This document shows, piece after piece, positions 51,882 to 61,075 of a DNA stretch of 64,000 nucleotides. Each line of letters opens with the position of its first letter. Position 1 is the first letter of the stretch. The notes under the pieces are model-generated. The model saw only the letters and a list, made by a program, of their open reading frames with translations, ran no database searches and had not been told where the DNA came from. The DNA is from Flectobacillus rivi (GTDB taxonomy: Bacteria > Bacteroidota > Bacteroidia > Cytophagales > Spirosomataceae). The position numbers and the translations under genes were made by a program. Where the stretch lies: assembly GCF_030056655.1 (NCBI RefSeq), contig NZ_JASHIE010000001.1, positions 372,001 to 436,000 on the forward strand. The letters run 5' to 3'.

Positions 51882-53902
51882 TTCTGTGGACTAGATAAGG
51901 TGATACTTACGCTACGGCTGAGTTTACTTGTGCGACCATCTTTATAAAGTGCCATAATGGCATAACTATATGGTACATCCAATAGCACTTGGGTTTCTTC
52001 AAAATTGCGTACACTGGCAGGGACATATTTATACTCAGACAAATAGTCATTTCCTTTTTTTCGGTAAATCAAAAATTTATCGATCGCTGGATGTTGGTAT
52101 TTCCAGCTAAAGACAATTTTCCGAGTAAGGCTATCGCCTGTGATAGTTAGGTCTTTGATACTTGCACCAAAACCTAAATCCAATAAGCTTAACTGTATTT
52201 TACAAGGTTCTTTATTACTGAGTCCAGCATCGTCGTAAGCCACCAAGCGGTATTCGTATTCGGTATTAGGTTGGACAGAATAATCGGTAAAGCTTTTAAG
52301 GTTTTCGTTTGCCATAAAACAATCCAACATACTATAACTGGTATCCTTGGTGTTTTTTCGTAAAAGCAGGGTCTGAAACAAATCGGCAGATGGACTATTT
52401 TCCCAGTGCAAAACAATACTGGTGTCGCTTAACACATAATTGGTAAAATTAGGAGCTGAAGGAGGTATAATATCAGGTCGCTTAACCAATATAGTGTCGG
52501 CATGAGTAGACGCATTGAGGCGTTTGTCGTAGGCTACAATAGTATAATAGACATTTTTATTGAGTAAATTGAGCGATAAGGTATCGTGATAAACGGTATC
52601 CTGAATCATTCGTCGAGTAATGATACTAAACTCTTGTGTTTTGGTATCACCTCTAAAAATACTGTAGCCATAAAAGTCACTTTCTTTGTGAACCTTCCAT
52701 CTAAGCTTTACAATACCTTTGGGCGACACGATAGGTTTGTACCAACGTGGTTGCGCAGGTGGTAGCGTATCGTCTAATATCACCATTTCGGGATAGGAAG
52801 TCACTTCTTTGCCACCATAGTCAAGCAATGCAACACGATAATAAGCACTATTAAGTGGTAAGGAATCCACAAAGCTTCTGGATTTGCGAGACAGCATTTT
52901 TGGAGATAACTGATAGTATTTTTCACCTAGCTTTTTGGCACGCAAAATCTTAAAACCCTGAATGTCGTTGAGTAATGAATCTGGAAAACTCCATTGTAAC
53001 AATACGCCTTTGGGGGTAATATGTGTGCTGAGTTTAGGTAGTGGCAATTTGTCTTTATAACCATATACTCTTAATACATTAGATGGCTCGGATAGCTGAC
53101 CAAAAGGAGTAACCGCACGCACTCGATAGAAATAGTTTTGATATAGCTTAGGTAATTTATCCAATTTTGACACAAACACCCTACCCAAAGAGTCAGGTTC
53201 TTGGGAAATTAGGATAGGGTTCGGGTCGGGAGCTTTGAAAGTGATACCTCCGTCATCAGAGCGCTCAAGTATATAGGCCGTGTGCATAAGGGCATCGGTC
53301 ATTTGCCAACGCATAAAAAACTCCCCTTGTGAATACTCCCCATAAAGATTTGCAGGAGCTTTGAGGCGTGTAATTTTAGCCGCATTTACTTCGAGAAAAA
53401 CGAGTTTTTTGCCTGAAAGTACTAGTGCATATTGATACTCTTCGTCGGAAGACACTAATTTATCCTCAAATAACATCCCCAAGCCATTGGCAATGCTTGT
53501 AGACATACAGCTCATTTGCATACAAAGGGCAAAGTTGAGATTTTGAGCAGTGGTATCATGGCTGGGTACTGGCTCATATAAAAGCTTGCCTGCCACATGA
53601 GCAAACTTATTATTTTTACCCATATTTTCCCAAAATGGCTGAGCCAAAGGCTTACGCTTTTGAGGAGTAAGTACTAGGAAAGGGGCATCATTTTGTGGTT
53701 TACCAGCTTTAGCAATGGTTCTTCTTAAGAGAGTATAACCTTCCTCGTTACCTTCTTTCCAAGCCTTGTAGTTAAGAGGCATCCATCGAAGGATAATTTT
53801 TCCTTTTTCGACTTTTGCAATCATTCCAACATCTTTACTTTGGGCTTGTACCACACAAGTCCAAAGTACGCATATACAAAAAATAACAAGTTTTTTTATC
53901 AT
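51878..53902 (-). CDS. Exported fibronectin type III multi-domain protein
   Basis: A 674-residue exported protein; the ATG at 53902 gives the signal peptide MIKKLVIFCICVLWTCVVQA (the frame continues upstream without an ATG). It contains about five fibronectin type III-like domains, seen in recurrent phrases such as NYFYRVRAVTPFGQLSEPSN, SAYYRVALLDYGGKEVTS, VYYTIVAYDKRLNAST, YEYRLVAYDDAGLSN and YSYAIMALYKDGRTSKLS. There is no T9SS domain and no enzyme motif. It overlaps the toxin start by 4 bp (ATGA), so the two proteins are made together and may interact, for example as chaperone or surface scaffold. This partnership is inference. Confidence 0.82.
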   Translation of the reverse strand: MIKKLVIFCICVLWTCVVQAQSKDVGMIAKVEKGKIILRWMPLNYKAWKEGNEEGYTLLRRTIAKAGKPQNDAPFLVLTPQKRKPLAQPFWENMGKNNKFAHVAGKLLYEPVPSHDTTAQNLNFALCMQMSCMSTSIANGLGMLFEDKLVSSDEEYQYALVLSGKKLVFLEVNAAKITRLKAPANLYGEYSQGEFFMRWQMTDALMHTAYILERSDDGGITFKAPDPNPILISQEPDSLGRVFVSKLDKLPKLYQNYFYRVRAVTPFGQLSEPSNVLRVYGYKDKLPLPKLSTHITPKGVLLQWSFPDSLLNDIQGFKILRAKKLGEKYYQLSPKMLSRKSRSFVDSLPLNSAYYRVALLDYGGKEVTSYPEMVILDDTLPPAQPRWYKPIVSPKGIVKLRWKVHKESDFYGYSIFRGDTKTQEFSIITRRMIQDTVYHDTLSLNLLNKNVYYTIVAYDKRLNASTHADTILVKRPDIIPPSAPNFTNYVLSDTSIVLHWENSPSADLFQTLLLRKNTKDTSYSMLDCFMANENLKSFTDYSVQPNTEYEYRLVAYDDAGLSNKEPCKIQLSLLDLGFGASIKDLTITGDSLTRKIVFSWKYQHPAIDKFLIYRKKGNDYLSEYKYVPASVRNFEETQVLLDVPYSYAIMALYKDGRTSKLSRSVSITLSSPQK

Positions 53903-53973
53903 AATCTTGGTTAGGTTGCTAACACCTAAATTTGATAGCAAGTGTATGTTGTAATTCTAAAGCAGTTGATTGA

Positions 53974-54013
53974 TACATAAGCTCGCAGGAAGTATCTCCT
54001 ACGAGCTTATGTA
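53974..54013 (-). terminator. hairpin inside the toxin operon
   Basis: A 12-bp perfect stem (TACATAAGCTCG/CGAGCTTATGTA) extended by AGGA/TCCT over a 6-nt loop, in the 137-bp gap between the 1716-residue gene and the FN3 gene. There is no T-run, so it may set relative expression rather than end the transcript. Confidence 0.5.
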
Positions 54014-54039
54014 CCTCATTCTTAGCTCAAAGAGATATT

Positions 54040-57000
54040 CTAATATTCTTCTGCAATCTCAAAGATTCGTCTCACGGGTTGATAGACATCATCTGACATT
54101 TCTCGTCGACGCAGAATGGCCTGTTCTTTTTCGTAGGCGGCTTGCTGAGCTGCCAACTGAGCAGCTTGTTGAGCTTGAAGCTGTTGCAAGCGTAGCTGTT
54201 CTGCTTGTAATTGAGCGAGTCGGGTAGTTTCTGCTAATTGAGCTTCTTCTTCCATTTGCTTTTGCTTGGCAATACGTATATTATCTTGCTCAATTTGACG
54301 GAGTTCTTCTTGTTGAATAGCTTCCTGCTCAGCCTTTTGTCTTTCAACAGCGATTCTTTGATTTTCTAGTTCTTGTTGTTGTAGCTCAAATAATCGTTGC
54401 TGTTCTTGTTGTTGCCTACGAACTTCTTGCTCGCGTTCGTACTCTTGCTGACGTGCAAGTTCTTCAAGACGCTGTTGCTCGGCCAAACGAATTGCCTCTT
54501 GCTGTTGTCGTTGTATTTCCTCTTGTTCCAATCGACGTTGATTTTCTTCAGCTATTTGTTGCAAGCGAGCAGCTTGTTCATCTTGTTGCTGTTGCCAATA
54601 CAATTGTTGGGCATACAAATCGTTGTTGGGTATCCCCGAAGGCAAATTATCATTGATATCACTTGAGTAATCAACAGGAACTATTGGTGTAGGTGAGGTA
54701 TATGGAGTAGAGATAGTACCAGAAGTTCCACCACCTATAATTGAACCTGCATTATCACTTTCGTCCACAAAAGTAGTACTACCAGTAGAGGTACCAGTAG
54801 TTGGTCTGTCTGTGGTTGGAGGTGTGGTATTGGTATTTCCACTATCTCCAGAGCCAGTAGTAGGGGGTGGCGTTGTAGCCAAAGCGGGAGAAGAAATACC
54901 CGTTAACTGCTGAATTAAAGCAGACATATCTGTCTTGTTTTCATAGCCATCTACTTTTTCACATTCGGATAATGCCTTCTGAATTAATTCAATACATCTA
55001 GCTCTTAGCTGATTAATAACCTCCTGAGTGGCACCAGCCGCCGCTGCCATGATTGCATCACAATCTTGCTGAGCTTTGTCAATGATAGCCTTATTTTGCT
55101 TAATAGCTTCTGCGCTACGGGCGGCACTGATTTGGAAATAATTTCTATTGATTTCGTCGGCTGCTTCTTTAAGGATTTTTTTGATTTCACTATCACTGTT
55201 AGAACAATCAACATAATAGCTTCTGTTGTCTAAATTCAAAGTTTTATAATTTGAATAATTATTATCCCGACCATTATTATAGGGGTTGTAATTACTAGTA
55301 TAATTGCTATTACATAGTTGATTTATCCCCATGGCTAGTACTTGTTTTTTGGCAAGAATTTCTCTTTCACAAACATTAGCATCATTATCAATCAAACTTT
55401 TGGTGGAGTTTGCGTTAGTATTCACATCGGCTTTGGCTTGTTCTATTCTTGTATTTACATCTGCAAGGGCTTTGGTAACAATCTGGTCAATTTTATTTTT
55501 AGCTTCTTGAGCCTCATCTTTGATATCCTCTTTAAGATCCTTGATAATGGTGGTAACAGAGTCTTTTCCAGCCTCTGTACATTTTTCGCAGCCATCCTTT
55601 AAGGCATCGGCGGCACTGTCAGCTACAGCCACTACGTTATCGATGGTCTTTACAGCCTCCTGTTTTATTTCTTCCGCTTTTTCTTCTTCTTTTACTACAA
55701 TCTTATCGGCTTCTTTCTCTGCAACTTGTACTGAGTTATCAACATCCTGCTTCATTTCCTCTCGAGTCTTAACTACAATAAATGCAGATGATTTCGAAGC
55801 TTCCAATACCTTGCCCTCGTACATAAATGGTTTCCAGTCTCCATTTTCAAACTGTTGCACCTGAAATCTTACATATTGAGTAATTGGAGTAAACGCAGGC
55901 AACGGAGGGTTAGGAATAAAACTAACTTTAGTTGGTTCGGCTTCATTAAAGCTCATATTTCCTGAAATCGGGCCATACATTGAATTCATAGTATAATCCA
56001 TCACTTTAATTCTGAAGCGACCACTAATGTCGGGAAGTACAGTTTCACGCTCTAAATCATAACTACAGCTAACACTAGGTATTACATCAGGATTTACTTC
56101 CTGAAGATTAGAGGGGTAAAAGGTATTGATTAAATTTTCTTCTGTGGTGTGATCAGAACCACCAACCACCACGCAATCGTCACCTACTTGGAAACCCACA
56201 TCAAAATTGAATGAAGTGAATAGAACTTTAAACTTCACAGCTACCTCACCTTGTCCATAAGTAGGATTAGGAGCGGCACCTCTCAGCATAGCGCCAAGTT
56301 CTACGCTTAGGACATTTGCCCCAAAAGCAGCGGCATGAAACCAACCTAAGATATATACCTGTGCCGCAGCACGCCAGTTTTTGATACCAATTCCTTCGCC
56401 AAATCTACCTTCGCAATAGGCACCATCAGGGTAGCGCATAAGCATTACATCCAGTCCTATACGAGCCCCTACATCCCAACGAATGATTTTATAATCACCT
56501 CCTGCTGCTACTTGTAACCCTGCACCAAAGGCAATACCCTTTCCTAAAATGGCGGCGTCTCCATTGAGTCTATTTCTTTGTCCTGCATTTGGATATTTGG
56601 TAAATACATTTGGTTCAGGATTGGGCAATTCTGGAATACCATGACCTAGCATAAGGTAGCCATCAATCTGTGGAAGACTTGGTAACAGAACAATAATCCT
56701 GTCTGATAATGGAGGTTCTCCAATATGAACAAACCATATATTTGGTGCAAATAAAAAAGCACCTACTCCCTGTAACTGAATAGTATTGGCAACACTTACA
56801 TTGGCACCAACCTTTCCATAAAAGCTATGATCATCAAAATTAATTTTCATAATCACACTCACTGTGAAACCCGTAAGATTCGTGGGGATACTAAATTTCT
56901 CAGACACAGCTCTTGTGTCTGTTCCATTAGGATCATTCTCTAATTGAGAAGTTACACCACCTACAGCGCTAATTGCAGAATCGTTACATAGTAGATAGTA

Positions 57001-59190
57001 TTTTTCTCTAACGGCAGATTGATTAACCATCGCATCACTTCCAGCTACTGCAGCAGTACCAATAAAGCCAATTTGACGAAGAGAACCATCGGCTCTAGTC
57101 TCAATTTCAAAAGCTGCCATACCTCCAAAGGCTGTACTTGCCTGAAACCCTATTCCAAAACGCCCTCCCCATCCAATAGAGAAATCGGGTGCGTAAACAG
57201 CACCAGTGATAGTTCTTGGCCCTCTGGCATTAGGAACAGCTTTCATGTGCTTGTAAAGACTTCCAGCGAGTAAATTGATAGATAAGCCTGCAATACCTCC
57301 CCCACTACTTAGCTCTCCATCGACCATCCAATATCTGTCTTGTGTTTTTCCAAACACAGCCATTGCTGCAATTTCCATTTCCGAGGGAGTATTCAAACTT
57401 AGCTTCACGGCTCCACCAAAACCGTTCCCGTATATAGGATCATCTTGAAAAAAGTCTATCTCACCAGCAAAATGCCCAACAGCCAAATCTGCCGAAACGC
57501 TCAATTTGTTGAGAGCGAAACGCTTATTTCGCCAAAAATGTCGATTATTTTCGTTTACAAACACTCCCTGAATTGTAAAGCCACCTGTAGCCTCAATACC
57601 AATATTGTCAAGGTTAACTTTTACACCAAATCCAACAGATACTTCATTGTTTGAAACGCCTATGATGGGAGATTGAATCGATATAGGAAATCCTCCAAGT
57701 TTATATTCTTTTCCAGATCCACCCCCAAAATATCCAATTGAAAGGTATGGTGCTCGTGTGGAAATAAACAATCGCTCAAAATCATACCGCTCTAACGAAA
57801 CTTGACTAGCAGTAATGTCGAGTTGTCCATGGAGCATAGCACTTGCTACAAATTCTCCATTATCTAGCGTAAGACTAACCGAAGAACTTGGCTTAAGAGT
57901 TACTTGCGAAGCTTTCAAAAACTCAAATTCCAAATTTTTGTCTGTGCTAACCGTAAAGTTATAGTAGTTTCGAGTGGGATCTATGATGGCATTATATCCT
58001 AAAAGCCGATTTTCATTACTAATTGATAGACGGATTTGCCCTTCTAAAGTACCTGATTTGACTTGGTTTTTTACTAGAACAATACGAGCCTCATCCAAAG
58101 AATAGTCCCAACCATTCAAATCACCGTCTTTGATTTGCATAATGTTCTTCCCATATATTTCTCCAGAAAGCCCATTTTTATCGATGAGTAAATGGTTGGC
58201 ACCTATGACAATCCGATTCTTTGTAGTTCGATTTTTGTACTCTTTAGGAAATCGAACTACGATATTTCCAATTGAAACTCCCTTCCATAAAGGACCATCT
58301 ACAGCTGAAGTATATTCTGGTGGTAATAAAAAGTTAGAGGCATTGGCCTGCGAACTTAAATCGATGATGGCATTTTTTACTTGAAAACCATATCCAACCA
58401 TATTAGGCAGCTGGAATGGCTGCATCGAAATATCGATAATCAAATCATTAAAATCTCGAACATGCTCTATTCTAAAATCTGATTGAACATTTCCTGTTAT
58501 TATATCCCCACTGATATTTTCAGGGACAATTAAGCTCCTATCAAATATGACTTTACCAATAATCGAAAAATCCTCAAATCCATTGCACCCAAAGCTGAAT
58601 CCCCCCCCTGTAATCTTTAAGTTAATCTTTGTTCCTAATTGGACATTACTAATCCCAGGATTGTTATCAAGTATTAAACTCAAGCTTCCACTCTCAATAC
58701 CTCCTTGACCTGTAAATCTGATATTTTGACCTTCAAAAGCAAAATAATTATCAGAGGTACTAATCATTGCATTCATCGAGATACTATTACCTGTAGGGGT
58801 AAATACCAAGGCATTAAGTAATATTTCGTAAAATACTCCATTCATCTCCTTTTGTATAACTACAGGGAGATCGCTTACTAAATGAACGTTGAGAATATCA
58901 TTTACTACCTTCCCAGCTTTTCGAAGTTTATCAATCGTATTTCGAACGTCCTCAGCTGTCACCTTTTGAGGTGTATAATTAGAGTTGATATCTACAAAAT
59001 AATTTACACCATCATTTTTAGGCATTAATAGTTGCCCGTTGCCAAAGTCAACAGGCTTTAAGCCATATTTCTCGCAATCAGACAAGGTGTATTCTTTTAT
59101 AGGTAAAATGCCTTCATTTTCAGAGACAGAAGCCCATGTTATTTCGTTTGCGATTAATAGACTCAGGATAATTAATAAAAATCTATTCAT
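54040..59190 (-). CDS. Very large exported protein with coiled-coil C-terminus, operon scaffold
   Basis: A 1716-residue protein with signal peptide (MNRFLLIILSLLIANEITWA). Residues about 30-1050 are predicted almost all beta (repeated amphipathic strands, e.g. GFGVKVNLDNIGIEATGGFT, VGANVSVANTIQLQGVGAFL), resembling a long beta-helix or lipid-transfer-type sheet. About 1150-1350 is an Ala/Lys/Glu-rich helical region with several Cys, including CEKCTEAG. About 1430-1500 is a Thr/Pro/Gly/Ser-rich linker. The last about 200 residues are a Gln/Glu-rich coiled coil (QQEAIRLAEQQRLEELARQQ). No known domain is recognised. It lies 26 bp after the predicted outer-membrane barrel gene in the same direction. 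Its size and shape suggest a periplasm-spanning or surface scaffold; this is inference. Confidence 0.8.
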   Translation of the reverse strand: MNRFLLIILSLLIANEITWASVSENEGILPIKEYTLSDCEKYGLKPVDFGNGQLLMPKNDGVNYFVDINSNYTPQKVTAEDVRNTIDKLRKAGKVVNDILNVHLVSDLPVVIQKEMNGVFYEILLNALVFTPTGNSISMNAMISTSDNYFAFEGQNIRFTGQGGIESGSLSLILDNNPGISNVQLGTKINLKITGGGFSFGCNGFEDFSIIGKVIFDRSLIVPENISGDIITGNVQSDFRIEHVRDFNDLIIDISMQPFQLPNMVGYGFQVKNAIIDLSSQANASNFLLPPEYTSAVDGPLWKGVSIGNIVVRFPKEYKNRTTKNRIVIGANHLLIDKNGLSGEIYGKNIMQIKDGDLNGWDYSLDEARIVLVKNQVKSGTLEGQIRLSISNENRLLGYNAIIDPTRNYYNFTVSTDKNLEFEFLKASQVTLKPSSSVSLTLDNGEFVASAMLHGQLDITASQVSLERYDFERLFISTRAPYLSIGYFGGGSGKEYKLGGFPISIQSPIIGVSNNEVSVGFGVKVNLDNIGIEATGGFTIQGVFVNENNRHFWRNKRFALNKLSVSADLAVGHFAGEIDFFQDDPIYGNGFGGAVKLSLNTPSEMEIAAMAVFGKTQDRYWMVDGELSSGGGIAGLSINLLAGSLYKHMKAVPNARGPRTITGAVYAPDFSIGWGGRFGIGFQASTAFGGMAAFEIETRADGSLRQIGFIGTAAVAGSDAMVNQSAVREKYYLLCNDSAISAVGGVTSQLENDPNGTDTRAVSEKFSIPTNLTGFTVSVIMKINFDDHSFYGKVGANVSVANTIQLQGVGAFLFAPNIWFVHIGEPPLSDRIIVLLPSLPQIDGYLMLGHGIPELPNPEPNVFTKYPNAGQRNRLNGDAAILGKGIAFGAGLQVAAGGDYKIIRWDVGARIGLDVMLMRYPDGAYCEGRFGEGIGIKNWRAAAQVYILGWFHAAAFGANVLSVELGAMLRGAAPNPTYGQGEVAVKFKVLFTSFNFDVGFQVGDDCVVVGGSDHTTEENLINTFYPSNLQEVNPDVIPSVSCSYDLERETVLPDISGRFRIKVMDYTMNSMYGPISGNMSFNEAEPTKVSFIPNPPLPAFTPITQYVRFQVQQFENGDWKPFMYEGKVLEASKSSAFIVVKTREEMKQDVDNSVQVAEKEADKIVVKEEEKAEEIKQEAVKTIDNVVAVADSAADALKDGCEKCTEAGKDSVTTIIKDLKEDIKDEAQEAKNKIDQIVTKALADVNTRIEQAKADVNTNANSTKSLIDNDANVCEREILAKKQVLAMGINQLCNSNYTSNYNPYNNGRDNNYSNYKTLNLDNRSYYVDCSNSDSEIKKILKEAADEINRNYFQISAARSAEAIKQNKAIIDKAQQDCDAIMAAAAGATQEVINQLRARCIELIQKALSECEKVDGYENKTDMSALIQQLTGISSPALATTPPPTTGSGDSGNTNTTPPTTDRPTTGTSTGSTTFVDESDNAGSIIGGGTSGTISTPYTSPTPIVPVDYSSDINDNLPSGIPNNDLYAQQLYWQQQQDEQAARLQQIAEENQRRLEQEEIQRQQQEAIRLAEQQRLEELARQQEYEREQEVRRQQQEQQRLFELQQQELENQRIAVERQKAEQEAIQQEELRQIEQDNIRIAKQKQMEEEAQLAETTRLAQLQAEQLRLQQLQAQQAAQLAAQQAAYEKEQAILRRREMSDDVYQPVRRIFEIAEEY

Positions 59191-59216
59191 GGAAACAATT
59201 ATTTAGTGTGATTCAT

Positions 59217-61025
59217 TTATTTGAATTTCAAGTCAACAACTGAAAATGTATGACGATAGCCAATATTGAAACTTAGCTCAGTAAAATTGGCTCCATAACT
59301 TTCGTTAGATGGACTTTGTTTACTTAGTAAGCTAGCATTTAGCTGAAGTATTCCGTTGGGACTCACTGTATAATTTGTACTCAAACGCGTAGTTAAAACT
59401 CTGGCTAATTGTGTGTTTGCTAACACAGCTTGTGTACTAGAAAAAGTATAGTTCCCTGATAAACTCAACTTCAACTTCTCTTTTAAAAAAGCTTTTGCAA
59501 TTGAACACATCGGTCCCCAAATCGAAGTACTTAGCGTTGGAGCTGTTACGTTGGTGTAATTAATCCCTGCACTCCAGCTTTGCTTAAGTGTCTCATTTGT
59601 ACTCCCGTATGCTAGATTTATATTTTCGAGTTGGTTGTTATTATTTGCCCCTCCCAATACATCATTACCCAACTGGAAGACAGTTGAACTGGTTAGTTGA
59701 TGATGCATTTTGGCATTATTTGAGGGGAGCTGCCAAAGTGCATTCGCCTGAATATTCTGATTCACTTGTCGGTAATTAAGTGTATCAAGTGCCTCTAATG
59801 GTCTAGCTTTAGCCAAATACAATAATGACGGATTATAATTACTATACGCAGTAAAATTAGAATAAGATGCATTCAGGTTAACCTTATCATTAGGTACATA
59901 AATAACATTGACAGAACCTACAATTCGATTAGAGGTTTGAGGTTTAGTTTGATCTAAATTATCATGCTGCTGTGCTATTTCGCCCATCATGGAAACCTTT
60001 TTATCAAGCATTTGTCCACTTGCCTTCACACCAAACAGCTCAACATCATTAACAAAGTAATAACTACCCAAAGTCTGATATTTGGGATCTATACGCTTGT
60101 ACTCAACTCCAACCTGATAAGATTTTGATTTGTAGTTTAGAGATGAGTGTACAGCTTTAAAGTAGCTGGTACTGGCATTTGTATTGTATAGTCCTCCAAA
60201 TGATTTTAAAAAGTTATCATTTGTATTTTTGACAGCTCTTATATCACTGCTGAGAGCCGATATACTCATTTCAGATTCCCAAATAATCTTTTTGATTAAT
60301 TGCTTTGAAAATCTGATGGACGATACCATATTCGACTTGGGACTTAGATTGTACTTATCAAAGATTATATCAACAGGTTGATAACTATCTTTTGCCGAAA
60401 ACAACGATAATTCAATAAAATCCTCTTTTGTTTTATATCCTAGCTGCATACCCATGCCTTTTCTTTGATAACTTGGTTTATTAAGGCTAATCGTATCGGG
60501 GTTGACCTTTTGATTAAGCGTACCAAACATCAAGCCTCCATAGAGGGGAAAATCCTTATCTTTGAATGTCAAACCAACTCCTTGATACCTATGTCCTGCA
60601 AGTGTATATGGTGTGAAAGTCTGGGATACTGTTCCTAGAAAGAGTTGAACACTTTTATATTTTGGCTTTAGGGATATTCTATTAAATGGTTGACCAAATG
60701 GCATCAAGTTGCTAGTACTTAATGGATTGACATAGGAGGCCTGTTGATTAATATAGCTAAAAGACACAGGCATTCTTATTTTATTAAAAATGTCAATCAT
60801 GATATTTCCAGTAAACATATAATTGTAGGGAGATTGTCTATTTTCTAATCCATTTGCATGATAAATATTATAGGTACCCGACAATGAACCTTTGATCGAA
60901 ATTCCCTTTCCTTTCAACATTTGTTTTGGAGACTTTAACTTTTTTAATTCACCAACATCCTGACCTATCACTATCACTTGATTGGCCAAGAGTAAAAACA
61001 ATAATTTAAGAAGGTGTTTTTTCAT
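59217..61025 (-). CDS. Predicted outer-membrane beta-barrel protein
   Basis: A 602-residue exported protein with signal peptide (MKKHLLKLLFLLLANQVIVIG) and a short basic segment (KLKSPKQMLKGKG). About 500 residues of alternating strands rich in Tyr, Asn, Ser and Phe follow, ending NIGYRHTFSVVDLKFK. Strand phrases such as GVGLTFKDKDFPLYGGLMFG and MQLGYKTKEDFIELSLFSA fit an outer-membrane barrel. No TonB box or plug is visible. Genes of the operon lie close on both sides (51 bp and 26 bp), so it may be the outer-membrane element of the toxin delivery or display machinery, which is inference. Confidence 0.8.
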   Translation of the reverse strand: MKKHLLKLLFLLLANQVIVIGQDVGELKKLKSPKQMLKGKGISIKGSLSGTYNIYHANGLENRQSPYNYMFTGNIMIDIFNKIRMPVSFSYINQQASYVNPLSTSNLMPFGQPFNRISLKPKYKSVQLFLGTVSQTFTPYTLAGHRYQGVGLTFKDKDFPLYGGLMFGTLNQKVNPDTISLNKPSYQRKGMGMQLGYKTKEDFIELSLFSAKDSYQPVDIIFDKYNLSPKSNMVSSIRFSKQLIKKIIWESEMSISALSSDIRAVKNTNDNFLKSFGGLYNTNASTSYFKAVHSSLNYKSKSYQVGVEYKRIDPKYQTLGSYYFVNDVELFGVKASGQMLDKKVSMMGEIAQQHDNLDQTKPQTSNRIVGSVNVIYVPNDKVNLNASYSNFTAYSNYNPSLLYLAKARPLEALDTLNYRQVNQNIQANALWQLPSNNAKMHHQLTSSTVFQLGNDVLGGANNNNQLENINLAYGSTNETLKQSWSAGINYTNVTAPTLSTSIWGPMCSIAKAFLKEKLKLSLSGNYTFSSTQAVLANTQLARVLTTRLSTNYTVSPNGILQLNASLLSKQSPSNESYGANFTELSFNIGYRHTFSVVDLKFK

Positions 61026-61075
61026 GAAGTGTTAGGTTAAATATTAAAACTTTCATTTTGTCTATGCAGGCTTAT

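Noticed and set aside
54397..54656. Plus-strand frames rich in Leu/Val opposite the coiled-coil tail
   Set aside because: They are antisense shadows of the Gln/Glu-rich coiled coil, whose codon pattern leaves the other strand open.
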